Part shown: in pieces, positions 16,848 to 24,760 of the stretch
Layout: every line of letters starts with the position of its first letter
How positions within the stretch are numbered: the stretch's first letter is position 1
Assembly (NCBI GenBank): GCA_036015235.1
Contig: CP107926.1
Location: 4,122,001 to 4,186,000, forward strand
Source of the DNA: Streptomyces sp. NBC_00433
GTDB taxonomy: Bacteria; Actinomycetota; Actinomycetes; Streptomycetales; Streptomycetaceae
Direction of reading: 5' to 3'
DNA length: 64,000 nt
Notes under the pieces: model-generated
Databases searched by the model: none
Told to the model about the DNA's origin: nothing
The model's input: the letters and a program-made list of their open reading frames with translations, nothing else
Made by a program: the position numbers and the translations under genes

Positions 16848-18572
16848 ATGAGCAGAGGCCTGGTGCTTCTGGTCAACCCCAACAAGGTGCATCCGCCGAT
16901 CGCGCCCTACGCGCTCGACGTGCTCACCACCTCGTTGGAGGCCGCCGACTTCGAGGTCGAGGTGCTGGACCTCACCTTCCACCGGGAGGACTGGAAGTCC
17001 TGCCTGTCCGAGTACTTCGCCGAGCGCGACCCCTTCCTGGTCGGCGTCACCGTCCGCAACACCGACACCGTCTACGCCTTCGAGCAGCGCCCCTTCGTCG
17101 GCGAGCACAAGGAGATCATCACCGAGGTCAAGCGGCTCACGGACGCACCGATCATCGCCGGCGGCATCGGCTTCTCGACCATGCCCTTCGCCCTGGTCGA
17201 ATACTTCGGCATCGACTACGGGGTGAAGGGCCCCGGCGAGAAGATCATCTGCGACCTGGCGGACGCCCTGCTCACCGGCCGCGACCCCGGCACCGTCCCG
17301 GGCCTGCTGCGCACCACCGAAGCCGGCGTCGTACGGGTGCCGCCCGCGGTGCTGACCGCACGCCACGGCCAGGCCCTGCTCCCCTCGCCCACCGGCCAGT
17401 TCGAGCCCCGGGTCTGGCAGGTCGACGCCACCGCGACCTACGTCCGCAGGTCCGGGGCGGCACTGAAGGTGGACAACCTGCTCTACTACCAGCGCGGCGG
17501 CCTCGGCGGCATCCTCACCAAGAACGGCTGCACCTACCGCTGCTCGCACTGCGTGGAGCCGGACGCCAAGGGCACGTCCTTCGGGCAGCGTTCCGTGACC
17601 GCGGTGGTGGACGAGATGGAGGCGCTGGCCGCGCAGGGCGTCCTGGACCAGCACACCACCGACAGCGAGTTCAACCTGTCGGTCGCGCACGCCAAGAACG
17701 TGCTCCGCGAGATCGTCCGCCGCCGCCACCAGCGGACACCGAGCCCGCTGCGGGACCTGCGGCTGTGGGTCTACTGCCAGCCCAGCCCCTTCGACGAGGA
17801 ATTCGCCGAGCTGCTCGCCGCGGCCGGCTGCCGCGGGGTCAACGTCGGCTCCGACCACGTCAGACCGGACATGCTCACCGGCTGGAAGGTCACCGGGAAG
17901 GGCACCACCTACTACGACTTCGCCGACACCGAGCGGCTGGTGCGGCTGTGCGCCCAGCACGGCATCCTCACCATGGTCGAGGCCCTCTTCGGCATGCCGG
18001 GCGAGACACCCGAGACCATGCGCGCCTGCGTCGAGGCCTTCATGAAGCTCGACGCGACCGTGACCGGCTTCTCGCTGGGCCTGCGGCTCTTCCCCTACAC
18101 GCCGATGGGCATCGCGATGGCCGCCGCGTGCGACGGGGTGCGCACCCTGCCCGGCCTCCAGTCCAACACCGCGACCGGCCCGATCATCCTCAAACCGCTC
18201 GCGAAGTGCTCGGGACCGGCCGAATACGAACGGCAGTTCATGTTCGACGAGCACGGCGGCTTCCGCCTCGTCTGCTACTTCTCCCCCGACCTCCCCTCCG
18301 ACCCCGCCGCGGCCCCCGGCGACCCGACCACGCTCTGGAGCCCCTCCGTCGACCTGCTCTGGGACCTGGTCGACCCCGCAGACCACCACCGCGTGATGCT
18401 GCCGACGCTGGGCGGCGCCAGCGAGAACGACAACAACTACGCCGACAACCCCTTCCTCACCAGCCTGGTCGGCCTCGGCTACACCGGCGCCTTCTGGTCC
18501 CACTGGCGGGAGCGCGAGGACATCATGCGGCAGGTGAAGGACGGCGCCATCGCCGAGCCCGCCGGGATGTAA
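16848..18572 (+). CDS. Radical SAM protein with B12-binding-like N-terminus
   Basis: A 574-residue protein. Residues 1-180 resemble the Rossmann-like cobalamin-binding domain of B12-dependent radical SAM enzymes ('PPIAPYALDVLTTSLEAADF', 'PIIAGGIGFS'), but I see no DxHxxG motif, so base-off cobalamin binding is uncertain. The radical SAM cluster motif CxxxCxxC is at Cys228, Cys232, Cys235. A TIM-barrel follows, and then a C-terminal extension of about 150 residues ('SENDNNYADNPF', 'YTGAFWSHWREREDIM'). Such enzymes perform methylation, rearrangement or C-H cleavage. It has a strong ribosome site (GGAGGAG). The role in the pathway is unknown; it is the least predictable chemistry of the cluster. 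Confidence 0.8.
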   Translation: MSRGLVLLVNPNKVHPPIAPYALDVLTTSLEAADFEVEVLDLTFHREDWKSCLSEYFAERDPFLVGVTVRNTDTVYAFEQRPFVGEHKEIITEVKRLTDAPIIAGGIGFSTMPFALVEYFGIDYGVKGPGEKIICDLADALLTGRDPGTVPGLLRTTEAGVVRVPPAVLTARHGQALLPSPTGQFEPRVWQVDATATYVRRSGAALKVDNLLYYQRGGLGGILTKNGCTYRCSHCVEPDAKGTSFGQRSVTAVVDEMEALAAQGVLDQHTTDSEFNLSVAHAKNVLREIVRRRHQRTPSPLRDLRLWVYCQPSPFDEEFAELLAAAGCRGVNVGSDHVRPDMLTGWKVTGKGTTYYDFADTERLVRLCAQHGILTMVEALFGMPGETPETMRACVEAFMKLDATVTGFSLGLRLFPYTPMGIAMAAACDGVRTLPGLQSNTATGPIILKPLAKCSGPAEYERQFMFDEHGGFRLVCYFSPDLPSDPAAAPGDPTTLWSPSVDLLWDLVDPADHHRVMLPTLGGASENDNNYADNPFLTSLVGLGYTGAFWSHWREREDIMRQVKDGAIAEPAGM

Positions 18573-18736
18573 TGGACCCGAGCATATTCCGGCGAAACGT
18601 AGAACGTTGAATTGCCGAAGTTATACCCGGGCATCCCTGCGGCTCTTGCGGTCCGCTGTTTCCTGCTCCATCCTGGTACCGCTCGACCGAACCACCATGA
18701 ACAGCACGTTGGGGGAAATCCAATTTAGAGGGGCAA

Positions 18737-19513
18737 ATGAGCCAGCAGGAAAACACCACGAGATTACAACGGCAACTCCCGTCCCACACGGATGTGCGAC
18801 AGGAGGATTCGGGGCACCGGCCCGAAGGGCAGGCCCCGCCGTCGCCGTACTCGCACCAAGGGGCTCCTGCTCCGCTCACCGTCCTGCTCGCCGACGCCCA
18901 GCCCGCGATCCGGCACGGCGTGCGATCCGTACTCGAACGCAGCAGCGGGATATCGGTCGTCGGCGAGGCCGCCACGGCGGACGAGGTGCTCGCCGAGACC
19001 TCGCGCTGCCGCCCGGACGTCCTGGTGGTCGACCCGCTGATGGACGAGCCGACCGGCACGCACGTCATCAGCCGGGTCCTGCGCATGACACCCGACATCG
19101 GCGTCCTGGTCTTCAGCTCGGACGACGACGACAAGGCGATCACCTCGGCGCTGCACGCCGGCGCCCGCGGCTACCTCATCAAGCGGGCCAACGCGGACCA
19201 GATCCTGCGCGGCATCCAGGCCGTCGCGGCCGGCGAGGCCATCGTGGACAAGTCGATAGCCGACCGGCTCAGCGTCCTCATCCGCCCGGCTACCGGGCAG
19301 TACTACTACCCCTTCCCACAGCTCACGAACAGGGAGCGGGACGTGCTCGACCGCATCGCGGCCGGCAAGTCCAACACCGCCATTGCCCGGGAACTGGCAC
19401 TGGCCTCCAAGACCATCAGCAATCGGGTCTCCACGATCTTCGGCAAGCTCGGCGTGGCCGATCGCGCACAAGCGATTGTATTAGCCAGGGATGCGGGCCT
19501 CGGTCATGGCTGA
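18737..19513 (+). CDS. Orphan LuxR/NarL-type response regulator with a TTA codon
   Basis: A 258-residue protein with a disordered N-terminal extension of about 45 residues, a receiver domain (about 47-165) and a LuxR HTH (about 190-250, 'LTNRERDVLDRIAAGKSNTA'). The phosphate-acceptor position is Asp99 ('VLVVDPLM') and the conserved Lys is in 'GYLIKRA'. The usual acidic pair is Asp53-Ala54 instead of two acids, so phosphorylation may be weak or absent. No kinase gene is adjacent. TTA at 19481-19483 (residue 249) implies bldA control. Its place inside the cluster makes it the first candidate to bind the shared promoter boxes. Confidence 0.85.
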   Translation: MSQQENTTRLQRQLPSHTDVRQEDSGHRPEGQAPPSPYSHQGAPAPLTVLLADAQPAIRHGVRSVLERSSGISVVGEAATADEVLAETSRCRPDVLVVDPLMDEPTGTHVISRVLRMTPDIGVLVFSSDDDDKAITSALHAGARGYLIKRANADQILRGIQAVAAGEAIVDKSIADRLSVLIRPATGQYYYPFPQLTNRERDVLDRIAAGKSNTAIARELALASKTISNRVSTIFGKLGVADRAQAIVLARDAGLGHG

Positions 19514-19596
19514 ACGCCTTTTATCCCGCCCTGTGCACCGGGAAACCTGCTCGGTGCATGTATTTCCGCTTCCCCGTCGCAGATTCCCGTCGGAAA

Positions 19597-19640
19597 GGGA
19601 AGACTTCCCCTGTCGACCGGGAGTCGCCGGATTCTAGCCT
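19597..19640 (+). promoter_or_regulatory. Cluster promoter box, copy C (cupin operon)
   Basis: GGGAA (19597-19601), three bases, TTCCCCTGT (19605-19613), five bases, GGGAGT (19619-19624), ten bases, TAGCCT (19635-19640). The spacing is identical to copies A and B. The cupin start lies about 50 bases downstream. Confidence 0.8.
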
Positions 19641-19691
19641 GAGGGCTGTCGCACGGCCACCCAGTCGAAGAAAGCCGATCGGAGCGGGACG

Positions 19692-20114
19692 TTGACCGAC
19701 CACGAGCACGCCGACGTGACCATCCGCGCCATGGAGCCGGACCACCTCGAAAGGGCCCACGGGCTCGACCTGAAGCTCCTCCACCCGTGGGCGGGGCTCG
19801 ACTCGCCCTTCCGCGGCGCCTGGTGCGTGCTGCGCCCCGGCGACATCTCGGAGCTGCACGCGCACCACGACCGGGAGATCTTCATCGTCATGTCCGGCCG
19901 CGGCACCGTCGTCGCGGGCGGGCGGCGCCAGGAGGTCGCGGCGGGCGACCTGGCCTACATCAGGCCCGACGTGGAGCACAGCGTCGTCAACGAGCACGAC
20001 GAGGACTTCGCCTACTACGCGATCTGGTGGGACCGGGCGATGTCCGCGGAATTCCTCGGCCTGCCGGAGGACACCGCCGCGGCCGCGGCCGGCACGGAGG
20101 CGGTGGCCTCGTGA
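19692..20114 (+). CDS. Cupin protein, probable second half of a split hydrazine synthetase
   Basis: A 140-residue single-domain cupin. Motif 1 is complete (Gly50, His56, His58, Glu62, Gly69), and motif 2 holds Gly85, Pro92, His96 and Asn100. His56, His58, Glu62 and His96 can therefore bind one metal ion. In Spb40-type hydrazine synthetases a metal-binding cupin is fused to a MetRS-like domain and forms the N-N bond from an O-aminoacyl hydroxylamine. Here the two parts are separate genes under the same promoter box (copies A and C). The start is TTG behind GGAGCGGG; ATG at 19731 would cut off 13 residues but keep the fold. The stop overlaps the next start (GTGA). Confidence 0.8.
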   Translation: MTDHEHADVTIRAMEPDHLERAHGLDLKLLHPWAGLDSPFRGAWCVLRPGDISELHAHHDREIFIVMSGRGTVVAGGRRQEVAAGDLAYIRPDVEHSVVNEHDEDFAYYAIWWDRAMSAEFLGLPEDTAAAAAGTEAVAS

Positions 20115-20434
20115 TCGACTACGACGGGCGCCGCTTCCGCGCGCCGGACGGGGACACGGCGACCGAGGCCGTCTACCACCAGCAGGACGACTTCGTCTGG
20201 GGCGAGGTCGCGGGCGGCGCGATCCGGCGCGGCTGGACCGCGGGGACCCGCGGGCCCGACGGGACGCTGTCGATGGGCTACACGCTGGTCTTCGCCTCGG
20301 GCGAGGTGGTCTGCGGGCGCAGCGTGAACACCCCGGAACTGACCGACGACGGCCGGGTGCGGCTGCACGAGGCGTGGGAGCGGTACGGCCCGCACGCGGC
20401 GACCGGCGTCTCCTACATCGAGGAGGTGGCCTGA
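20111..20434 (+). CDS. Small conserved actinobacterial protein
   Basis: A 107-residue protein that begins at a GTG overlapping the cupin stop. It is rich in Gly and aromatic residues and has the pattern 'YHQQDDFVWGEVAGGAIRRG', 'GTLSMGYTLVFASGEVVCGR' and 'HEAWERYGPHAATGVSYIEE'. This resembles a small streptomycete family often named N-acetylglutamate-synthase-like without evidence for that activity. The repeated strand-turn pattern suggests a small beta-barrel. Tight coupling between cupin and FAD oxidase implies an accessory or lipocalin-like binding role in the pathway; this is inference. Confidence 0.7.
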   Translation: MIDYDGRRFRAPDGDTATEAVYHQQDDFVWGEVAGGAIRRGWTAGTRGPDGTLSMGYTLVFASGEVVCGRSVNTPELTDDGRVRLHEAWERYGPHAATGVSYIEEVA

Positions 20435-20436
20435 CC

Positions 20437-21816
20437 GTGGCACCGGCGACGGCGACAGAGGCGGACTGGCGGGGGCTGGAGAAGAGCGTGACGGGCCGCG
20501 TCCTGCGGCCCGGCGACGCCGGATTCCTCTCCTCCAGCGCGCCGTTCAACAAGCGCCACACCCTGGCGACGCCCGCGGGCGTGCTCGCCGTCGCCGATGT
20601 GCCCGACGTGCGGCGGGCGGTGGAGTGGGCCAGGGAGACGGGCACGCCGATCGTGCCGCGCGGCGGCGGGCACTCCTACGCCGGCTTCTCGGTCAACTCC
20701 GGCCTGGTGCTCGACCTCAGGGCGCTGGACGCGGTCGCCGCCGACGGCTCCAGCGGCCTGGTCACCGCCGCCGGCGGCGCCTCGATGGCCGCCGTCTACG
20801 CGGCGCTCGAACCCGAGCGGATCGCCTTCGCCCTCGGCAACGGCGCCTCGGTGGGCATCGCCGGGCTCACCCTCGGCGGCGGCTCGGCGGCCACCTCGCG
20901 CGCCTTCGGGCTCACCGCGGACGCGCTGGTCTCCACCACCCTGGTGACCGCCGACGGCGACCTGCTGACCTGCGACGCCGAGCACCACGCCGACCTCTTC
21001 TGGGCCTGCCGCGGCGGTGGCGGCGGCAATTTCGGCGTCAACGTGTCCTTCACCTACCGGGCCTTCCCGGTCTCCGGCGCCGCCACCTGCCTGCTGCTGT
21101 GGGACGGCGCCGACGCCCCCGCCGTCTTCGCGGTGCTCCAGGAGGTGATGCGCCAGGCGCCCGAGGAGTGCTCGATACGCCTCGGCCTGAGCACCACCGG
21201 CTCGGGCACCACGGTCTCGGCCGTCGGCATGCACCTGGGCACCGCGGCCGAGCTGCGGGACCTGCTCGCCCCGGTGGTCGCGGCGGCCAGGCCGCTGCGC
21301 GCCGACATCGCCGACCGCACCTTCTGGGAGGCCAAGGACTACCTCGCGCACGAGACGTCGGAGGGCGCCTTCGCGGCCACCACGCGTTTCGCCGTGGACC
21401 CGCTGCCGCCCGAGGCCGTCGCCGACGTGCTGGCCCGGCTCGGCCGCTGGCCCGGCGGCAGCAATCCGGACGGCGGCGGCTTCGCCCTCTTCGGCTGGGG
21501 CGGCGCGGTCAACAAGGTCGCCCCCGCCGACACCGCCTTCCCGCACCGGCACGCCAACTACCTGGTCAGTATGGACACTTCGTGGGGCGAGCAGGACGGC
21601 CCCGGGGCGGTGCCCGCGCATCTGCGGTGGCTGGCCGAGCTGCGCGAGTCGGTGGCGCCCCACACGGCGGAGGGGGCGTACGTGAATTTCACCGATCCCG
21701 ACCTCGCGGACTGGCGCACCGCCTACTACGGGGCCAACTACCCGCGGCTGGTGGAGATCAAGCGGCGGGTCGACCCCGACCGGCTCTTCCGCTTCCCGCA
21801 GGCCATCGGCTCCTGA
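20437..21816 (+). CDS. BBE-type FAD-linked oxidase (single covalent link predicted)
   Basis: A 459-residue FAD-binding PCMH/berberine-bridge-type oxidase. 'PRGGGHSYAGFS' supplies the His that forms the 8-alpha-histidyl FAD bond (His79). The second anchor, a Cys in the usual G-x-C-x-x-V-G, is Gly here ('GNGASVG'), so only one covalent link is expected. The C-terminal BBE segment 'YVNFTDPDLADWRTAYYG' and 'RRVDPDRLFRFPQ' is typical. GTG at 20437 follows GAGGAGG two bases after the upstream stop. It probably performs a late two-electron oxidation. It ends the cluster, just before a strong terminator. Confidence 0.85.
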   Translation: MAPATATEADWRGLEKSVTGRVLRPGDAGFLSSSAPFNKRHTLATPAGVLAVADVPDVRRAVEWARETGTPIVPRGGGHSYAGFSVNSGLVLDLRALDAVAADGSSGLVTAAGGASMAAVYAALEPERIAFALGNGASVGIAGLTLGGGSAATSRAFGLTADALVSTTLVTADGDLLTCDAEHHADLFWACRGGGGGNFGVNVSFTYRAFPVSGAATCLLLWDGADAPAVFAVLQEVMRQAPEECSIRLGLSTTGSGTTVSAVGMHLGTAAELRDLLAPVVAAARPLRADIADRTFWEAKDYLAHETSEGAFAATTRFAVDPLPPEAVADVLARLGRWPGGSNPDGGGFALFGWGGAVNKVAPADTAFPHRHANYLVSMDTSWGEQDGPGAVPAHLRWLAELRESVAPHTAEGAYVNFTDPDLADWRTAYYGANYPRLVEIKRRVDPDRLFRFPQAIGS

Positions 21817-21824
21817 GGCCGGCC

Positions 21825-21862
21825 GAGACCCCCGACCGGACCGGTGTCCGGCCGGGGGTCTC
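21825..21862. terminator. Bidirectional hairpin terminator at the cluster end
   Basis: GAGACCCCCGACCGG (21825-21839) pairs with CCGGCCGGGGGTCTC (21848-21862) with one G:T-type mismatch. It lies between two convergent genes, so it can stop transcription from both sides. Confidence 0.75.
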
Positions 21863-21867
21863 CGCCG

Positions 21868-22767
21868 TCAGGTGGCCAGCGGCAGCGGCGCGCGCACCGG
21901 GACCGGGACGAGCACCGAGGAGGGGACCACCTCCTCGGTCTCCTCGTCGATCAGCGAGACCCGCACCGCCGGGTTGGGCGCGGTGTCGACGCTGAGGGTG
22001 GCGTCGAGCGCGAAGAGCACGCTGACCGGGTGACTGCCGCGGGCGTCCCGGTAGCTGCCGGCATAGCGCAGCACCCGCCAGCCCTCGTCGTCCCAGTGGT
22101 CGAGCAGCGCCGAGCGCACCACCGGCATCGCGGTCTGCCAGGCCAGCGAGTTCTCCAGCAGCTGCACGGTCGCGGCGACCGGCACCCGCCCGCCGGACGC
22201 CGACGGCAGCGGATTGCCGAAGACCCGGATCCGGGCCTTGCGCAGCGGCACCAGCCACACCCGGTCCAGGTCGGCGGTCAGGCCGAGCAGCAGCGCGGCC
22301 GCGGCCGCCAGGACCAGCGCGGAGCCGCCGGGGCGCCGCGAGACCTCGGACCACCAGGCGGCGTCGGCGCCGGCCGCGGCCGCACCGCCGGCCACGACGA
22401 GCCCGGCCCTGGTGAAGGAGCGCACCCCGATCGGGCCCTCCGCGCGGGCAGTGCACCCGCAGGAAGACTCGGGGGCGGTCGCCTTCGCATAGGCCAGGTA
22501 GCCGGTGAAGCCGAGGCCGAGCAGGGCCGTGCCCGCGCCCGGCAACAGCGCCTCCGGTGACGCCAGCAGGGCGGCGGCCAGGGCCAGTTCGACCCCGCCG
22601 ACCGCGCGCAGGGCCAGGGTGGCGCGGCGGCCGTCGTTCAGCACCCGCACCAGCACGGTGTTCGCGGCCAGCTGGGCGGTCTGCCGGCCGAAGAGCTTGA
22701 CCGCGCCGGTCGTGGCGAGCAGCACCGCGCAGACCAGCGGCGCGAGGTTGGAGACCAGCGGAATCAT
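21868..22767 (-). CDS. MauE-like/DoxX-type membrane protein
   Basis: A 299-residue protein with about four N-terminal transmembrane segments resembling MauE (methylamine utilisation, DoxX/VKOR-related quinone-linked membrane proteins) and a soluble C-terminal domain of about 110 residues ('RIRVFGNPLPSASGGRVP' onward). A 'SSCGCTA' Cys pair lies near residue 103, facing the membrane region. MauE-type proteins support disulfide-rich periplasmic proteins. That fits its operon, which starts with a protein holding about 20 cysteines. It is third in the unit, 12 bases after the Tat-protein gene. Confidence 0.7.
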   Translation of the reverse strand: MIPLVSNLAPLVCAVLLATTGAVKLFGRQTAQLAANTVLVRVLNDGRRATLALRAVGGVELALAAALLASPEALLPGAGTALLGLGFTGYLAYAKATAPESSCGCTARAEGPIGVRSFTRAGLVVAGGAAAAGADAAWWSEVSRRPGGSALVLAAAAALLLGLTADLDRVWLVPLRKARIRVFGNPLPSASGGRVPVAATVQLLENSLAWQTAMPVVRSALLDHWDDEGWRVLRYAGSYRDARGSHPVSVLFALDATLSVDTAPNPAVRVSLIDEETEEVVPSSVLVPVPVRAPLPLAT

Positions 22768-22779
22768 CGCACCGCCCCC

Positions 22780-23400
22780 TCAGTGCCCGAGCGAGACGCG
22801 GGCGATGTCGATGGCGCCGTCCGCGGGCCGCCAGGCGCCGAGCACCTGCGCCTCCTGGCCGATCCTGGTCCGCGACAGGTCGGCGGTCAGGGCGCCGCCG
22901 AGGTAGGAGGCGGTGGTCGTGTCGGGCACGATGTGGCCGACCAGCTCGTCGTTGCCGTGGGTGAGGTGGAGCCGGTCCTTGGCGATGCCGCGGATGGTGA
23001 CGTAGACGTTCACGATGTTGACCCACACCGCGTCGGCCGCGATCGTCCCGTCGGGCATGACGGCGCCGCGCGCGTAGAGGCCGTCGCCGACCTCGATGGC
23101 CTCGGCGGTGGTGGTGCGCAGCTTCCAGATGCTGGTGGCGTTGGTCAGCTGGATCAGGTTCCGCTCGCCGTGGGAGCCGGCGACGTCCAGGACGTTGCGG
23201 TTGATCGCGACGATCCGGCCCTCGGCGAAGGCCGTGGGGATCGCCGCGTCGAGCGAGGGCATCGGGTCGGCGAAGGCGGCCTCGGCGTCGAGCCCGCCGA
23301 GCGCGGACGCGCCCACGATGGTGGCGCCGCCGACGGCGGCCGTGGTCAGAAAGCGCCTCCGGTCCAGGCGGCGCCCGCCGGATTCCTGGTTGTGGCTCAT
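22780..23400 (-). CDS. Tat-exported protein with beta-rich repeat domain
   Basis: A 206-residue protein. The N-terminus 'LDRRRFLTTAAVGG' is a twin-arginine signal followed by an Ala/Gly hydrophobic stretch, so folded export is expected. The mature part is built of short strands of the type 'GRIVAINRNVLDVAG', 'DGLYARGAVMPDGTIAADAV' and 'IRGIAKDRLHLT'. This resembles DUF5666-like OB-fold repeats that bind small ligands or polymers. It is the middle gene of the Cys-rich/Tat/MauE operon. The exact function is unknown. Confidence 0.65.
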   Translation of the reverse strand: MSHNQESGGRRLDRRRFLTTAAVGGATIVGASALGGLDAEAAFADPMPSLDAAIPTAFAEGRIVAINRNVLDVAGSHGERNLIQLTNATSIWKLRTTTAEAIEVGDGLYARGAVMPDGTIAADAVWVNIVNVYVTIRGIAKDRLHLTHGNDELVGHIVPDTTTASYLGGALTADLSRTRIGQEAQVLGAWRPADGAIDIARVSLGH

Positions 23401-23443
23401 GTCGTCCTTCCTGCCTGCTTCGAGGGGGTGCGCGGGACGGAGG

Positions 23444-23866
23444 TCACTCGTAGATGTAGACGGGCAGCTTGCCGGAGCTGAGGCTGCCGATCGCGGTGAA
23501 GGCCGAGGGGGTCAGGTCGATGACCCGGTTGGTGCGGCAGGCGCCGTTGCAGCAGGTGGCCTCGCCGCAGAAGCTCTTGGTCCGCGGTCCGCAGTCGGCG
23601 AGCGTCACGCAGACGGTGGCGCCGGAGCACTGGTGGCGGACGTTCATGACGGCGCCGCAGGTGCGGCGCGGCATGCCCTCGCCGCACAGGTCGGGCCGGG
23701 TGATGTCCCAGCAGGCGGCCGAGAGGTTGGGCCAGGCGGCCATGTTCTTGCCGGACTGGCAGGTGCCGCAGGCGCCGGTGCCGGCGCTGCCGCAGGAGCC
23801 CCAGGCGTTGCCGCAGCAGAACCAGGTGGCTTCGCCCGCCCACAGGGAGGTCGATCCGCAGGCCAT
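23444..23866 (-). CDS. Small cysteine-rich protein with RlpA/expansin-like C-terminus, no signal peptide
   Basis: A 140-residue protein with about 20 Cys residues, starting 'MACGSTSLWAGEATWFCCG'. The C-terminal half ('VTLADCGPRT ... RVIDLTPSAFTAIGS') matches the double-psi beta-barrel of RlpA/barwin/expansin-like proteins, where the final Asp is often catalytic or wall-binding. No signal peptide precedes the first Cys. The chosen ATG is the only one near a plausible 5' end. Export may depend on the Tat-signal protein of the same operon, and disulfide formation on the MauE-like protein. This combination is the unusual part of the operon. Confidence 0.65.
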   Translation of the reverse strand: MACGSTSLWAGEATWFCCGNAWGSCGSAGTGACGTCQSGKNMAAWPNLSAACWDITRPDLCGEGMPRRTCGAVMNVRHQCSGATVCVTLADCGPRTKSFCGEATCCNGACRTNRVIDLTPSAFTAIGSLSSGKLPVYIYE

Positions 23867-24359
23867 GTCGAATCCCTTCGTGTTGGGACACCGGTCGGGG
23901 GTGTGACCGGTGCATGACAAACAACGCATACGGATACGGGTGCGCCGCGGAATGGGGGGCCGCGGCGGTGCTGACGGGAGGTGCCCAGTGGATGACGCGC
24001 CCATGGCAAGCGACGAGCCGGGGGTGGTCCGTGGTCCGCGCCTTTGCGGTGCCGGCCGTGCGGTGCCGTTCTGCCACGCGGCCGCGCTGCCGTGCTGAGC
24101 GGTGCGGTGCCGTGCGGTGCTCAGCGGCGTGATGCCCGGCGGTGCGGTGCGATGGCGGTGCGGTTCTGCGGGGGTGGCGCCGTGCCTTGCCTGGCTGTCG
24201 CGTGCTTGCGGGCTGCCTGGGGCGGGCCTCCTGCTGTGCCGTATGCGTCTGGTGAGTCGGCAGTGCAGGGTGGAACAGGCCCCATGATGCGCCTGTCTAC
24301 GCGCGTTCGGAAGAGGGCACACGCCCTCGGTCCGCCCGGCGCCCGGGGCTCCCGGGGTC
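23867..24359. repeat. Non-coding region with reiterated GTGCGGTGC units
   Basis: Nearly 500 bases without a credible gene. Between about 24050 and 24180 the word GCGGTGC/GTGCGGTGCC recurs many times, with an inverted pair GCTGAGC (24094-24100) and GCTCAGC (24119-24125) around one block. The part near 23870-23940 is AT-richer and probably holds the promoter of the Cys-rich operon. Confidence 0.5.
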
Positions 24360-24731
24360 TCACATGTCCACGGGCCAGTCGACCAGGCCCTGGAAGAGCA
24401 CGAAGCCGATGACCGCCACGCAGGGGGCGGCGACGGCCAGCACCCACCGGGTCGAGACGTTGCGCTGCCGCCAGGGCAGCGCCCAGCTCACGGACAGCAC
24501 GGCGAGGGAGAGGCCGAGCGCGGCCCGCAGCACGTCGTAGCCGAGCGCGAAGGACGCCTCGAAGTGGTCGGCCTCCGCGCCGTCGCAGGAGTCGCAGGCC
24601 ATCGCGGACAGCGAGCCGTAGAGGAAGGCCACGAGGGCCAGCGGCAGGGTGACCAGGGAGGACACGAGCGGCGACACCCACGCCCTGGGGACCCGGGCCG
24701 TCGGCGCGTAGTCCGGCAGTAAATAGCTCAT
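24360..24731 (-). CDS. Small membrane protein
   Basis: A 123-residue protein with three hydrophobic segments (about 22-44, 62-80 and 93-113) and a 'CDSCDG' motif between the first two. I do not recognise a family. The ATG at 24731 is chosen because a perfect palindrome (24761-24786) covers the only longer start at 24782. The protein follows the lysA-like gene on the same strand but is separated by about 140 bases. Confidence 0.55.
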   Translation of the reverse strand: MSYLLPDYAPTARVPRAWVSPLVSSLVTLPLALVAFLYGSLSAMACDSCDGAEADHFEASFALGYDVLRAALGLSLAVLSVSWALPWRQRNVSTRWVLAVAAPCVAVIGFVLFQGLVDWPVDM

Positions 24732-24760
24732 GTCACCACTCAACACCCCGGCCGCCCGTG

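Noticed and set aside
6185-21816. Assignment of the cluster to a named product (s56-p1, azaserine, triacsin, negamycin)
   Set aside because: The enzyme set overlaps with some of these only in part. The split synthetase, radical SAM protein and BBE oxidase do not fit any that I can recall, so no product name is given.
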